Below are positions 1 through 10,206 of a stretch of DNA of 64,000 bases, piece after piece (within the stretch, counting starts at the first letter, position 1; each line of letters begins with the position of its first letter). Under the pieces are notes generated by a model. It ran no database searches, was not told where the DNA came from, and saw nothing but the letters and a program-made list of their open reading frames with translations. The DNA is from Boswellia sacra (Eukaryota; Streptophyta; Magnoliopsida; Sapindales; Burseraceae), in the NCBI GenBank assembly GCA_013180625.2, contig SNVD02013979.1:682001-746000 (forward strand). Reading direction: 5' to 3'. The translations under genes were made by a program, and so were the position numbers.

Positions 1-402
1 CTTAGCTTTCTAGAACATCTTGATTCATATGATTTGGATACGTATTCTGAGAGATATGGTTAAAAAACTGAGGCATGGTCATGCTGGGCCGAAACTGCAG
101 ATGGGTTCACTTCAAGCCCATTTTTGGTCCACTAAGAGCCCGAATTTGATGATGCTTCTGAAAATACAATCTTGTAGATAATTTAATCATCTTTCTAAAA
201 CATTAAGATTTGCACCATTCTAATCTATAAATAGAGAGTTATGCCCATTTTACCGAACATGTAACAAAACCAAAATTAAGAGGAAGTTAATTCCAAGGAT
301 GCAAAGACTACAAATATGCCTAAGTTGAGGAATTTAATGACACTATTAATGCAATATGATGAACTAAGCTCTTATTAAACATACATATTTAAGTGCTCAT
401 CA
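1..402 (-). repeat. 3' LTR of element A (partial)
   Basis: This stretch aligns base for base with 9804-10203 at about 95% identity. On the minus strand it starts TGATGAGCAC, directly after the purine-rich tract. The rest of the LTR (about 970 bp judging from the 5' copy) lies left of the window. Confidence 0.9.
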
Positions 403-419
403 CACCCCCCAACCAGCTT
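403..419 (-). other. Polypurine tract of element A
   Basis: On the minus strand a GGTTGGGGGGTG run abuts the TGATGAG start of the 3' LTR. This is the expected place for the plus-strand primer of reverse transcription. It was assigned from position and composition. Confidence 0.7.
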
Positions 420-1721
420 ATTGCTAGTCCCTAGCAATTAAAGCGTTATTATTTAGAAGTGATTTATAGAATTTTACATCCAAGGTGGTCATTATTGCAC
501 TCTCCTTGATTTTATCCAAATAAACAAACTCTCAACCGTTTTTTTTTATGACTCATGTAGCCTTCAGTCAAGATATCAATAAACCTTCTTTTTGTGCTTA
601 GTCAACACATGACTATGGGGCTTATTAGAAAGAAGTCATATCTGTTCTAATATTTGTTAAGGCTAACAACCTTAGGTAGGGGGCATTTATTCATTTTATA
701 TATATTAATTTTTTCTTCTTCTCTTTTTTTTTTTTTTGAAGAAATGCATCTTTAACCCATGTAGCGAGCCTTAGACTAATGACTCCCAGACCAGTTGGCC
801 TTAGGGCATTAGGTGTTAAGACACCCCTACGAGCTTAACGACTCGGGTTGCCGATGCTTTATTTTTGCTTAGAAACTTGTAGATAGTGCAATGTTCAATC
901 CCATTAAGCTTTCTCCTTAATCCATGTAGCGAGCTTTGGGCCAGTAGCTCCTAAACCAGTTGGTCTTAGGGTATTAGGTGTTGAGGCACCCCTCGGGCTT
1001 AATTGCTCAAATTAAGGAGGCTAGGAGACCAAACTTTTTCACAATTGCTTTCTCTCTTTTTTTTTCACTTTTCTTTTTTTTCCTTTTTTTTGCTTTTTTT
1101 AACTTTCCCCTTCTTTGTGTTGTTATTCTAAACAAAACAAAAGAACTCAAATATTACAACATTTCATTTTGCCACCCACAATCATGCATCAAGGTATGTG
1201 TGTGTGTGAAGAAAAGTTCATAATACTTGCTTAACGAGTACATAAGCACACAGTTTATTAAATGATAAGGTTGTGAGAGTTCATAGATTTGAATAATTCA
1301 AAGTGAAATGAATAAGACGTCCTTGTTATAAAATTCAAAAATCAAGACTAAATAATATCAAGTTAACTAAAATGAGTTCACAAGATCAAAATAAAATGAC
1401 AAATTGGTTAGAATGGGTTTCAAGAGTTCAAACTGCCCTCCCTACTCTGCCATTCCTGACCCAGAATGCGTCTAAAGAGGATTTGAACTCCTTACACCGC
1501 ACTCTGAATCTAATTACTAACTCGCTTTTTTTTTTATAAGAAAAAGGAAATACTTATGTCTACTATCCTTCCCCCCCAACCAAATGAAACATTGTCCTCA
1601 ATGTTTAAATGTAGAGAGATAAAGTATAGGAGACATTACCTGAAGTTCTGTTATTCAAGAGAGATGACCTGAAAGACTTATAAAATAAAACGCTAAAAAT
1701 AAAATAAGGACAAGAAAAAAA
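420..1721 (-). other. Non-coding 3' region of element A with a duplicated motif
   Basis: No convincing gene is present. Poly-T/poly-A tracts occur near 541, 722 and 1527. An imperfect repeat of roughly 95 bp occurs twice, about 165 bp apart (752-847 and 917-1012). Both copies contain CATGTAGCGAGC, CCAGTTGG and TTAGGTGTT. A related block occurs before the PPT of element B (27060-27120, opposite orientation here), so this looks like a conserved pre-PPT signal of Athila elements. Confidence 0.6.
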
Positions 1722-2372
1722 TTACAAACGGAGATTCAGATCCAATTTGCACTTTTTGTTTTGCCCTCCTGACCAATTAATTTGAGTACTAGCTGGGTCA
1801 GGTTTATACTCGACTGCTTGTATTTTATCGAGTAACTCACCAGCAGAAGTGGCAGAAATAAGGATCTGTCTCGCCGAATGAGGGATAAAATTTTGTTCCA
1901 CAACTGCATCAACAAAACTTATTAAAGGATCAAAGAAATTGTTAACATTCAACAAACCTATGGGTTTTTTATGGAGATTCAGTTGGGCCCAAGAGGCAAT
2001 TTGAAAAATTTCTTCAAAAGTACTAAAGCCACCTGGTAAAGCAATAAAGGCATCTGAATTGATGAGCATATGTGCCATGCGTTCATGCATAGAGGAGACT
2101 TGTAACTCATGCCCAACCGTTTTTCCAACAATGCTTTCTATAGCCAAAGCTTTAGGAATAACTCCTAAAACTTTACTACCTCCTACACGTGCAGCTCTTG
2201 ACACACAACCCATTAACCCGAGACTACCTCCCCCATAAACCACATGAATCTTTCTTTCAGCCAGTAGTCTACCAAGATAATTTACTGCCTCGACAAACTC
2301 TTCACTTTTACTCGGTTAAGATCCACAGAATACACATATCTTTTGGATTCGACGTTTTGAAGTTCCCTCCAT
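1722..2372 (-). pseudogene. LOG-like: LOG-like cytokinin riboside 5'-monophosphate phosphoribohydrolase inside element A, one in-frame stop
   Basis: LOG enzymes release active cytokinin bases from their riboside monophosphates in the cytosol. The frame from ATG 2372 runs 216 codons without an intron to the stop at 1722. Visible family motifs are an N-terminal KICVFCGS, VYGGGSLGLMG from about residue 43, VIPKAL, SMHERMA, and PGGFSTFEE at the place of the family signature PGGxGTxxE (Ser for the second conserved Gly). The C-terminal tail includes a KCKLDLNL-type end. A TAA at 2316-2318 (codon 19) interrupts it, and one C-to-A change from a Ser codon would explain it. Plant LOG genes normally have several introns, so an intronless copy inside a retrotransposon suggests capture of a processed transcript. 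Restarting at Met 2243 would lose the N-terminal nucleotide-binding strand, so this copy is probably inactive. The family call is firm; the captured-gene reading is inference. Confidence 0.88.
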
Positions 2373-2421
2373 GTTTATGCAACTTTCTAACTATGTGTGA
2401 AGAAGAGAACAAGAGATGTGG

Positions 2422-2429
2422 TATTTATG
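2422..2429 (-). promoter_or_regulatory. Possible TATA-like element upstream of the LOG homologue
   Basis: On the minus strand CATAAATA lies about 50 bp before the LOG ATG, followed by a pyrimidine-rich CTCTTGTTCTCTTCTTC stretch as in plant core promoters. The gene may have had its own promoter or a captured 5' leader. This rests on composition only. Confidence 0.3.
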
Positions 2430-2588
2430 GAGTGCAAAAAGGTATGCTAATGATGACATCCAAATAGGTAGCTCGGTTGCTTGTTGAAAAATTCAACAAT
2501 TATGCATAGAAATTCAAAAAAAGATGATGGAATAAGACACCATAAGTCAAACAAAAGATACAAATTCATAAATGACAGCTATAAGGCA

Positions 2589-2690
2589 TTAAAATTCAAA
2601 AATGATGGCACACATGTATATGTACAGGTAGTTGTGACTGTGGCTCACATCTTCCTCTGGTTTCACATCCAGAAATGGCTTAAACACTTT
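2589..2690 (-). other. In-frame conserved extension after the TAG of the Cys4 ORF
   Basis: After the TAG the same frame stays open for 33 codons (TAA at 2589-2591). The first 24 codons match the equivalent region of element C with mostly third-position differences. This may be a read-through tail. Confidence 0.4.
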
Positions 2691-3238
2691 CTATGAGTTG
2701 GGGATATACTTCCCATCCAGTTTTCTTATAAACTGGCAAACAGGGTCGTTTTGAGTCAGATTCCCAAGACTATAGCATTCCTGCTCATCTCGGAATTGTG
2801 TCCACAAATTAAAAATTTCACGCTGCACAAGTCCACAAGAATGCGTCTCAAGAGTCATTCAGATATCATCTAAAGACTCCTGACTCAGTCCATTCTTGAT
2901 GAACTGTAGTTTATCCTCTCGATTGTTAGAAAAATATCCCAAGGAGCGGCAATGCTGGTTACAAGTCCATCTTGCACATTTGGGACAAACTTGTAACCTT
3001 TTCGCTCTTCGCTTTTTAGCGTAAGAGCTTTTTCCAATACCTGGAATGTGAGAAACAAGATTATCTGAAAATTCATAAGAAAATCGAACCTTGGCTTCAA
3101 TTAACCATCTTACTTCGACAGGCATACCCTTACGCATCAACATCCTTACTCTTTCTGCGTGGCTTTGTAAATTTTAAGCAAATCATTTGGAGGAAGAGAG
3201 GGAAAATGTTTGTTCAGATTTGAGAGAATGGTGTCCAT
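2691..3238 (-). pseudogene. Small basic Cys4 protein ORF of element A (frameshifted), nucleic-acid-binding-like
   Basis: The frame opens at ATG 3238, hits TAA after about 29 codons near 3150, and resumes in another frame through a KSSYAKKRRAKRLQ basic stretch and a Cys4 cluster (CPKCARWTCNQHC, spacing C-x2-C-x4-C-x3-C). A further stop near 2859 follows SLDDI. Conserved text then runs to TAG at 2691-2693. The intact copy in element C (63123-63677) is homologous along its whole length, which shows where this one is broken. The order basic patch, Cys4 cluster, then FIKNGL resembles the cysteine-rich nucleic-acid-binding proteins of carlaviruses (Pfam Carla_C4), though the cysteine spacing is shorter. 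I infer nucleic-acid binding; the real function is unknown. Confidence 0.75.
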
Positions 3239-3369
3239 GTGAAAATGCGAGAAAAGAAAGGAAAATGAATGCAAGGTGAGCAACAGTTTTTAGGGAACTG
3301 AAAAACCAACTTTAAAAGTCACGGAGTACCGTATCCGCCACTTGACCGGGAAAGATCAATCCTTAAAAA

Positions 3370-4559
3370 GGATCGACTAAAACAATGGACTCTTTATTTT
3401 GGTCAAAATTTTCAAAGAATGGTTTTAACCGTTGTCCATTAACTTTAAACACATTACTATTCTTTTGGTTCTCCATTTCAACTGCTCCATGAGGGAAAAA
3501 ATTTTAACAATGAAAGGCTCAATCCAACAAGACTAAAGTTTACCAGGAAACAAATGCAATCTTGAATCATACAAAAGAACTTTTTGTGAACGTTCAAAAG
3601 ATTTTCTAACAATGGATTTGTCATGAAAAGCCTTCATTTTTTCTTTGTAGATTTTAGAATTTTCATAAGCCGTATTCCTGATTTCTTCAAGTTCACTCAG
3701 TTGGAGTTTACGTAACTTGCAAGCATCATTCAAATTTGTGTTGAATGTTTTAATGGCCCAATAAGCTTTATGCTCAATTTCCACAAGCAAGTGACAAGGT
3801 TTTCCATAAACTAGTCTATAAAGAGACATTCCCAATGATGTTTTAAAAGCAGTTCGGTAAGCCCAAAGTGCATCATTAAGTTTTAAAGACCAATCTTTAC
3901 GATTTGGGTTAACCGTTTTTTCTAATATCTGTTTTTTCTCCCTATTAGCTAATTCAACTTGTCCACTTGTTTGTGGGTGATAAGGTGTAGAAATTCTATA
4001 GGTTATTCAATATTTCTTTATTAAGGTTTCAAATGGTTTGTTACAAAAATGTGTACCCCCATCACTAATGATGGCTCGAGGGATTCCAAATCCACACAAG
4101 ATATTCTCTTTCAAGAATTTGATAACTGTTTTGTGATCATTGTTTCGACATAGAATTGCCTCAACCCATTTTGAAACATAATCTACTGCAACCAGAATGT
4201 ACACAAAACTAAATGATGGTGGAAAAGGTCCCATAAAATCAATACCCCAACAGTCAAAGATTTTAACAACAAGAATGGGATTCAAAGGCATCATATTTCT
4301 TTTTGAAATGGATCCTAATTTTTGACAATTTTCACACGTTTTGCAAAATGCATGTGCATCTTTAAATAAGGTAGGCCAATAAAATTCACATTGTAAGATC
4401 TTAGCAGCTGTTTTTCTAGATGAAAAATGTCCTCCATATGTTTCAGAATGACAAAAGTTAATGACACTACTTACCTCATTGTCGGGTATGCATCTTTTTA
4501 TTATTTGGTCTGAACAATATTTGAACAGATATGGGTCATCTCAATAAAAAATTTTCACC
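3370..4559 (-). pseudogene. Integrase region of element A gag-pol
   Basis: Integrase inserts the cDNA into host DNA. Minus-strand reading shows an N-terminal zinc-binding module (CHSETYGGHF then CKTCENCQ, 4460-4300). The catalytic core follows, with FDCWGIDFMGPFPPS, VDYVSKWVEA and IPRAIISDGGTHFCN, covering the first two catalytic acidic residues (4294-4007). A C-terminal part continues ([23 protein letters not shown], 3835-3533) and ends with a VNGQRLKPF-type tail near 3380. The frame changes near 4007 and 3533, so the coding frame is broken. It follows RNase H directly, as in Ty3/gypsy polyproteins. Confidence 0.85.
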
Positions 4560-5395
4560 TCAATAAAAAATTTTGCTTTTGTCTTGAGCATTCCAATGAG
4601 GTGGCATTTTTCCTATTGCAAGAAAATTTACAATGTTAGCAAACCAAGGTACAACAACAACGAAAAATAAAAATTCATCAGGAAAAGAATCATTGATAGG
4701 TGAAGTTTCAATTAATGTCTCTATCGTTAATCTTGAAAGATGATCTGCAACGACATTTTCGGCTCCTTTCTTATCCTTTATTGTGATGTTGAATTCTTGG
4801 AGCAATAAGATCCACCGTATCAATCTAGGTTTTGCATCCTGTTTAGACATTAAATATCTCATAGCTGCATGGTCAGTGTAAACAATTGTTGGAGAACCAA
4901 ATAGGATCGAAATTTGTCCAATGCAAATACTACTACAAGTAGTTCTTTTTCAGTTGTTGTGTAATTCATTTGTGCATCATTTAAAGTCTTACTTGCATAG
5001 TATATCACATAAGGCTTACCTTCTTTTCTTTGTCCTAAGACAGCACCAACGGCATAGTCGCTTGCATCACACATCAATTCAAAAGGCAAGGACCAATCAG
5101 GAGATTTCATAATTGGAGTAGTTGTTAAAAGTCCAATTAATGTATCAAAGGTATTTTGACATTCTTGAGTCCATTCAAAAGAAGTGTCCTTTATTAAGAG
5201 GTTACAAAGAGGTTTAGATATAGCACTGAAATTTCTTATGAACCTCCTATAAAATCTAGCATGTCCTAAGAATGAACGGACTTCTTTGACTACTTTTGGT
5301 GGAGGCAATTGGGAAATTAATTCCACTTTTGCTTTATCCACTTCAATTCCCTTAGAAGACACCACACAACCTAATACAATTCCCGAAGTGATCAT
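4560..5395 (-). pseudogene. RNase H region of element A
   Basis: RNase H degrades the RNA strand during reverse transcription. Visible motifs are VRSFLGHARFYRRFI (RT connection), FELMCDASDYAVGAVLGQ, YYASKTLNDAQMNYTTTEKELLVVVFALDKFRSYL, then ending KQDAKPRLIRWILLLQEF and VADHLSRL. There is a frame change near 4860 and an upstream stop near 5396. The MCDASD and TTEKELL motifs are diagnostic for the plant Ty3/gypsy RNase H. Confidence 0.87.
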
Positions 5396-6100
5396 ATAAT
5401 GACATTTTTCCTAATTCAAAATAAGACCTTTTTCTACACACCTTTTTAGGACTCTTTCTAAATTTTCAAGACAAATATCAAAAGAGTTTCCAAAGATAGT
5501 TAAATCATCCATGAAAACTTCTAAATAATGCTCGACCATGTCACTGAAAATGCTTAACATGCATCTTTGAAAAGTGGCTGGGGCATTGCAAAGTCCAAAA
5601 GGCATTCTCCTAAACGCAAAAGTGCCAAAAGGGCACGTGAATGTGGTCTTTTCTTGGTCTTCGAGTGCAATAGAAATTTGATAATAGCCTGAATCCCCAT
5701 CAAGAAAGTAGTAGTAGGAGTGCCCTACTACTCTTTCAAGAATTTGGTCAAGGAAAGGTTAGGGAAAATGGCCCTTTCTAGTGACAGCATTTAATTTTCT
5801 ATAATCAATGCACATCCTCCAACTAGATGAGACTCGAGTTGGCAATGATTCACCCTTTTCATTTTTCACTACTGTAATGCCGGATTTCTTAGGTACTACT
5901 TGTGTAGGGCTTACCCACTTGCTATCTGAAATAGGGTAGATAATTCACACATCAAGTAGTTTAAGAACTTCAGCCCTAATAACCTCTTTCATATGTGGAT
6001 TTAATCTTCTTTGAGGTTGTTGGAATGTTTTGGCATTTTCCTCTAAATGTATTCTATGTGTGCAAAATAAAGGGTTAATGCCTTTTATATCTTTTAAAGT
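5396..6100 (-). pseudogene. Reverse transcriptase region of element A
   Basis: The RT copies element RNA into cDNA. Minus-strand translation shows RRLNPHMKEVIRAEVLKLL, then a TGA at 5945-5947 where the family has a Gly codon. CIDYRKLNAVTRKGHFP is then followed by a stop, and after it come YYFLDGDSGYYQI, TTFTCPFGTFAFRRMPFGLCNAPATFQ and the catalytic FMDD box near 5515. The palm motifs are recognisable but at least three stops interrupt the frame, so no functional RT can be made from this copy. Confidence 0.87.
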
Positions 6101-7252
6101 CTACCCGATTGCATTTTTATGCCTTTTAAGCATTTCTATCAACTTACCTTGTTGCTCGCATGTGAGGGATGAAGAAATTACCATCGGATATGTCTGATTC
6201 TCCCTAAGATATGCATATTTCAGTCCTTCAGGTAAGGGCTTCAATTCTAACTTGGGAACTTCCTCTTCCTTGCTTTCATTCATTTGCCCCAATTCTTCGA
6301 ATCTTGGTTTTGACCCTTTTTCCATCACCTGTGCACAATCCAATAAAGAACATATATCAGAAAGATCAGACTCTTGTTCCATACTTGATTCTAATGAATT
6401 CACTAAACAAGTTTCCAAAGGGTCAGAAGAACTCCCTGTTTGGATGTGATCTTCCACAATGGTTTCGATCATATTGGTCTCATCAATTTCATCTTCTTCT
6501 TCATTTGGTTGTTTGCACATATTAAAAACATTAAGTTCCAATGTCATGTTCCCAAATGATAGCTTCATGACTCCATTCCTGTAATTAATCAAAGCTTTAG
6601 AAGTAGCTAGAAATGGACGCCCTAAAATAACAGGAATTGAATTGCTTACTTCGACTGGTTGCGTGTCCAATACGATAAAATCCACTGGGTAAATGAATTT
6701 ATCGACTTGAACTAATACATCTTCTACTACTCCTCTTGGTACTTTAATTGATCTATCAACAAGCAAAAGAGTCACAGAAGTTGGTTTTAACTCACCTAGA
6801 TTGAGTTTTTGAAAAACCGAGTATGGAAGCAAATTCACACTAGCACCAAGATCAAGTAAAGCTTGTTCAATTTTATGGACTCTAATAACACATGAAATTG
6901 TAGGACAACTTGGATCCTTATATTTCACTGTATTATTATTTTGAAGAATAGCACTTACTTGCTCGGCTAGAAAGGCCTTCTTTTTCACATTCAGTTTTCT
7001 TTTCACAGTGCACAAGTCTTTCAAAAATTTTGCATAAGAAGGTACCTGTTTGATGACATCAAGCAAGGGAATGTTGACCTTTACCTGTTTGAAAATTTCA
7101 AAGATTTCAGAATTGTGAGTTGCTTTCTTCAGATGAGGATATGGTTTCCTTTTCGCTAGGTGTTGGTTTGGCAACCTCTTCCTGCCCTTTAGAGATCGAT
7201 TCTTCTTCTTTCTCACAAGGGTCAGGAATGTGTTTTTCAACGACCTTACCAT
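6101..7252 (-). pseudogene. Protease and RT-linker region of element A
   Basis: The aspartic protease cuts the gag-pol precursor. A VNIPLLDVIKQVPSYAKFLKDLC stretch typical of Athila precedes the protease, followed by an intact LLDLGASVNLLPYSVF active-site motif near 6850. VPRGVVEDVLVQVDKFIYPVDF and ILGRPFLATSKALI come next, then an acidic linker, ELKPLPEGLKYAYL and the RT entry. It is open for 383 codons, but the junction to gag (7107-7343) needs frame changes, so the polyprotein is broken there. Confidence 0.85.
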
Positions 7253-7261
7253 TGCAAAGGG

Positions 7262-8641
7262 TCATGAATGACTTGGCTTGGTCAAAATAATGGTTATTTG
7301 AACTCCCTGCATTTGAGTTAGATTGATCTTTGGGGTTTTGCAATGTTTGAGAAGGAAATTTTTCCTTCTCTTGGATCCTAATGTAGATGTAAATTTTGCA
7401 AGAGTTTCTGACAAATTTGCTAATGTTTGAGCAGTTTGACTATTAAAAGTCTCTTGCTTCGTAATGAATGAATGTAATGTTTCTTCAAGGTCATTCCTAG
7501 GAGGAGGAGCATATGCATGATCATGAGAATTTTGAAAATTTTGTTGTGTTTGAAAAGGGACTTGTGAAGATTGTGCATGATTGTCATTTTTCCAACTAAA
7601 ATTTGGATGATTTCTCCAACCAGGATTGTAGGTTTGTGAGTATGGATTGTGATTTGGCCTTTTGAAAGTGTTCAAGGCATTGGCTTGCTCATGGAGAAAT
7701 TCTCTAAAGGCAGGCAAAGTTGGGCAATCATCAGTAGAATGGTCATTGTCATTACAAATGTTACAGACATTTTCTTGAATAGAATTCAATTGACCATTTT
7801 TTTTCATTTCTAAAGCCTTGACTTTTCTAGCTGGGGATGCATATTTGGCTTGAAGGTTATGGTCTTTCCTAAGGATGTAAATGCCTCTATTGGATGTCGA
7901 GGTTGGGGCCTTGCTTGGTACCTCATAGGTGCCAGCAGTGTCCCAATTTTGTGCCTTTTCTGTCAAGGAATCTATGTAGTCAAGTGCTTGCTCAAGGTCT
8001 TTTTCTTTAAATTCTCCATTACACATTAATTCTACTAGTTGCCTATCTTGAGGTGTTAACCCTTTATAGAAGTGTGCAACTATTCTCCAAGTTTGAAAAC
8101 CATGGTGAGGACAGGTATTAAGCAGTTCCTTATACCTATCCCAACATTGGTAATGGGTTTTCCCTTGTTTTTGAGAGAAATCGGAAATTTGTCTTTCAAG
8201 AGAATTTGTTCTATGGGTAGGAAAACATTTTTTAAAAAATTGTTGTTTCATCTCATCCCATGAACTGATGGAATTCGACCTCAAATTTTGTAGCCATGTT
8301 CTAGCTTTATCTTTTAAAGAAAAAGGAAAAAGCTTTAATCTAATGGTGTTTATGCTACAATTTGGGTCACTGTAGGAATTACCTACCTCTTCAAAGAGTT
8401 TTAAGTGCGCATATGGGTTCTCCACATCAAGGCCATGAAAGGTGGGTAGAAGTCGAACAAAACTTGGCTTGAAATTGAAATGGATTGAATCTGGAGGAGA
8501 AACTACACAAGATGGTGCACTAGTCCTTACCGGATTCATGTAATTTCTAAGGGTTCTTCCTTGGTTTTGATCATTTTGTTGGGAGCGGTTGTCCCCTTCA
8601 TTTGTGAACCTTTCCACTAGATTGTCGGCCATGTTTTCCAA
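7262..8641 (-). CDS. Gag of element A
   Basis: Gag forms the virus-like particle and packages RNA. The frame is open for 459 codons from ATG 8641, about 170 bp after the primer site. It holds the retrotransposon gag domain (around residues 90-240, with WLQNLRSNSISSWDEMKQQF, CWDRYKELLNTCPHHGF and HFYKGLTPQDRQLVEL). A CNICNDNDHSTDDC zinc knuckle (C-x2-C-x4-H-x4-C, near residue 300) precedes a Gln/Asn-rich tail. In Athila elements gag and pol usually share one frame. Here the last residues run out of frame relative to the continuation at 7107-7343, so the tail is probably frameshifted. Confidence 0.88.
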   Translation of the reverse strand: MENMADNLVERFTNEGDNRSQQNDQNQGRTLRNYMNPVRTSAPSCVVSPPDSIHFNFKPSFVRLLPTFHGLDVENPYAHLKLFEEVGNSYSDPNCSINTIRLKLFPFSLKDKARTWLQNLRSNSISSWDEMKQQFFKKCFPTHRTNSLERQISDFSQKQGKTHYQCWDRYKELLNTCPHHGFQTWRIVAHFYKGLTPQDRQLVELMCNGEFKEKDLEQALDYIDSLTEKAQNWDTAGTYEVPSKAPTSTSNRGIYILRKDHNLQAKYASPARKVKALEMKKNGQLNSIQENVCNICNDNDHSTDDCPTLPAFREFLHEQANALNTFKRPNHNPYSQTYNPGWRNHPNFSWKNDNHAQSSQVPFQTQQNFQNSHDHAYAPPPRNDLEETLHSFITKQETFNSQTAQTLANLSETLAKFTSTLGSKRRKNFLLKHCKTPKINLTQMQGVQITIILTKPSHS

Positions 8642-8810
8642 GGAAGATGATTTTTTTCTAGCAAGTCTACCACTAGATGTTCGTGATCAAATTTTCATGC
8701 AAGAAAGAGAGAAGAAAAGAGAAGAAAAGATGAACATATAAGAAAATAAAAAATTTAGATCTAAGATGAGAAAAGAGAACACATACAATTTTGCATTCCA
8801 ATTTTTACCT

Positions 8811-8828
8811 TCCCGGGCAACGGCGCCA
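8811..8828 (-). other. Primer binding site of element A (tRNA-Asp)
   Basis: On the minus strand TGGCGCCGTTGCCCGGGA matches the reverse complement of the 3' end of plant tRNA-Asp plus CCA with one mismatch. It lies 6 bp after the LTR end. The match is known for Athila-type elements and is also seen in element C. Confidence 0.85.
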
Positions 8829-8834
8829 AAAACT

Positions 8835-10203
8835 TGACACATCTGAAAAAGGATTGTCTCCCAAGTGTAGGAGTGTCGAAGTAATAAACCCGGTGAGACC
8901 GGGGTCGATCCACGAGGAAGGGGATTTTAGCGCTACAAACTATAAGTAAGCAAATATGATGTGGATGATTCCAAGGGATGGCAAGATAATATCAACAAGT
9001 ATGAGTAAAGAACAAGTTCTTAAATAATAAATAAGAATAACACAAGAGAAATTAACATAATAATAATGAAAGCTAAGGTTAGGGGATCCGCCCTTGATAT
9101 CTCAAATAAGGATAAACAACCCGTTTTAGTTATATGAATTGTATTTGCTTCGTTACCAATATTTACACCACTTCTTGTAAATGGGTTCAAGCATCCAATG
9201 TGTCAATCTCCATATGTCTACAACAAATCAATGTTCCTAACTAGATTCATGTCGGTAAGGAAGAACCATACGACACCTAAAAAGGATTCAGGCATTTGAT
9301 GTGCCAAGGATTGTCGACAATGGATTAAGACCTCCATTTTACAAGTGGTGTCAAGATTGATTAGAGAAATAAATATAAATCATATAAACAACACAAGATT
9401 ATGATTATTGAGCACGTATTAAAGGGTTCGAGAATCCTTACTCTCATATCAAGGGTTTGACCCTTTCATCTTAGCAAGAGAGAAATTAGAAAGACAATAT
9501 AAGAGAAGGAAAACAAATTGCAAGAAAAAGGAAATTCATTAATAACATTAAAACACAAGAGAGAAAAACAATACAAGATCCCAGCAAGGCCAAGATGCCC
9601 CCAATGGGTCACAAGGCACCTCTATTTATAGATACATTTAGGGGCAAATTTGTTAAATTACAAAGGAATAATTGTCAAATATTAGATGCACCAACTTTGA
9701 CAATTTGGGTAATTAGGTGAACTGACTTTGACAACCAATTTTGACCTTGAATTATTGTGAATTTTAATCACATATCTGCATAAAATCGTAGATATTTCTC
9801 TCAGATTTCTAGAACATCTTGATTCATACAATTTGGATATGTATTCTGAGAGATATGGTCAAAATACTGAGGCATGGTCAGGCTGGGCTGAAACTGCAGA
9901 TGGGTTCACTTCAAGCCCATTTTTGGTCCACTAAGAGCTCGAATTTGATGATGCTTCTAAAATACAATCTTGTAGATAATTTAATCATCTTTCCAAAACA
10001 TTAAGATTTGCACCATTCTGATCTATAAATAGAGAGTTATGCCCATTTTACTAAACCTGTAACAAAACCAAAATTAAGAGGAAGTTAATTCCAAAGATGC
10101 AAAGACTACAAATATGCCTAAGTTGAGGAATTTAATGACACTATTAATGCAATTTGATGATGAACTAAGCTCTTATTAAATATACATATTTAAGTGCTCA
10201 TCA
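8835..10203 (-). repeat. 5' LTR of element A
   Basis: It is bounded by TGACACATCTG at 8835 and GTGCTCATCA at 10203, i.e. TG...CA on either strand, 1369 bp. Its right 400 bp match 1-402. A minus-strand TATAAATAGA at 9621-9630 is a likely promoter for the element transcript. Confidence 0.88.
9621..9630 (-). promoter_or_regulatory. TATA box in the 5' LTR of element A
   Basis: The minus strand reads TATAAATAGA about 980 bp before the gag ATG. Its position inside the LTR, followed by about 790 bp to the LTR end, fits a U3/R boundary. Confidence 0.45.
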
Positions 10204-10206
10204 AAC

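Larger units (their letters stand above)
1..10203 (-). mobile_element. Athila-type Ty3/gypsy retrotransposon 'element A' carrying a Cys4 ORF and a LOG homologue (3' LTR cut by window edge)
   Basis: Read on the minus strand the order is 5' LTR (8835-10203), tRNA-Asp primer site, gag, protease, RT, RNase H, integrase, Cys4 ORF, LOG homologue, polypurine tract, 3' LTR (402-1, incomplete). RNase H precedes integrase, as in Ty3/gypsy. The primer site, the DLGAS-type protease and the long post-pol region fit the Athila lineage. I count about 20 differences over the 402 bp of LTR that can be compared (about 95% identity), so the insertion is not recent. The pol frame holds several stops and frameshifts, so this copy is not autonomous. 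The right flank is the integrase end of a Tat-type element, so A inserted into that element. Confidence 0.9.

Noticed and set aside
978..1223. 81-codon plus-strand frame with a Phe/Leu-rich middle
   Set aside because: The middle is the poly-T tract at 1045-1095; it is antisense to the element and has no family match.
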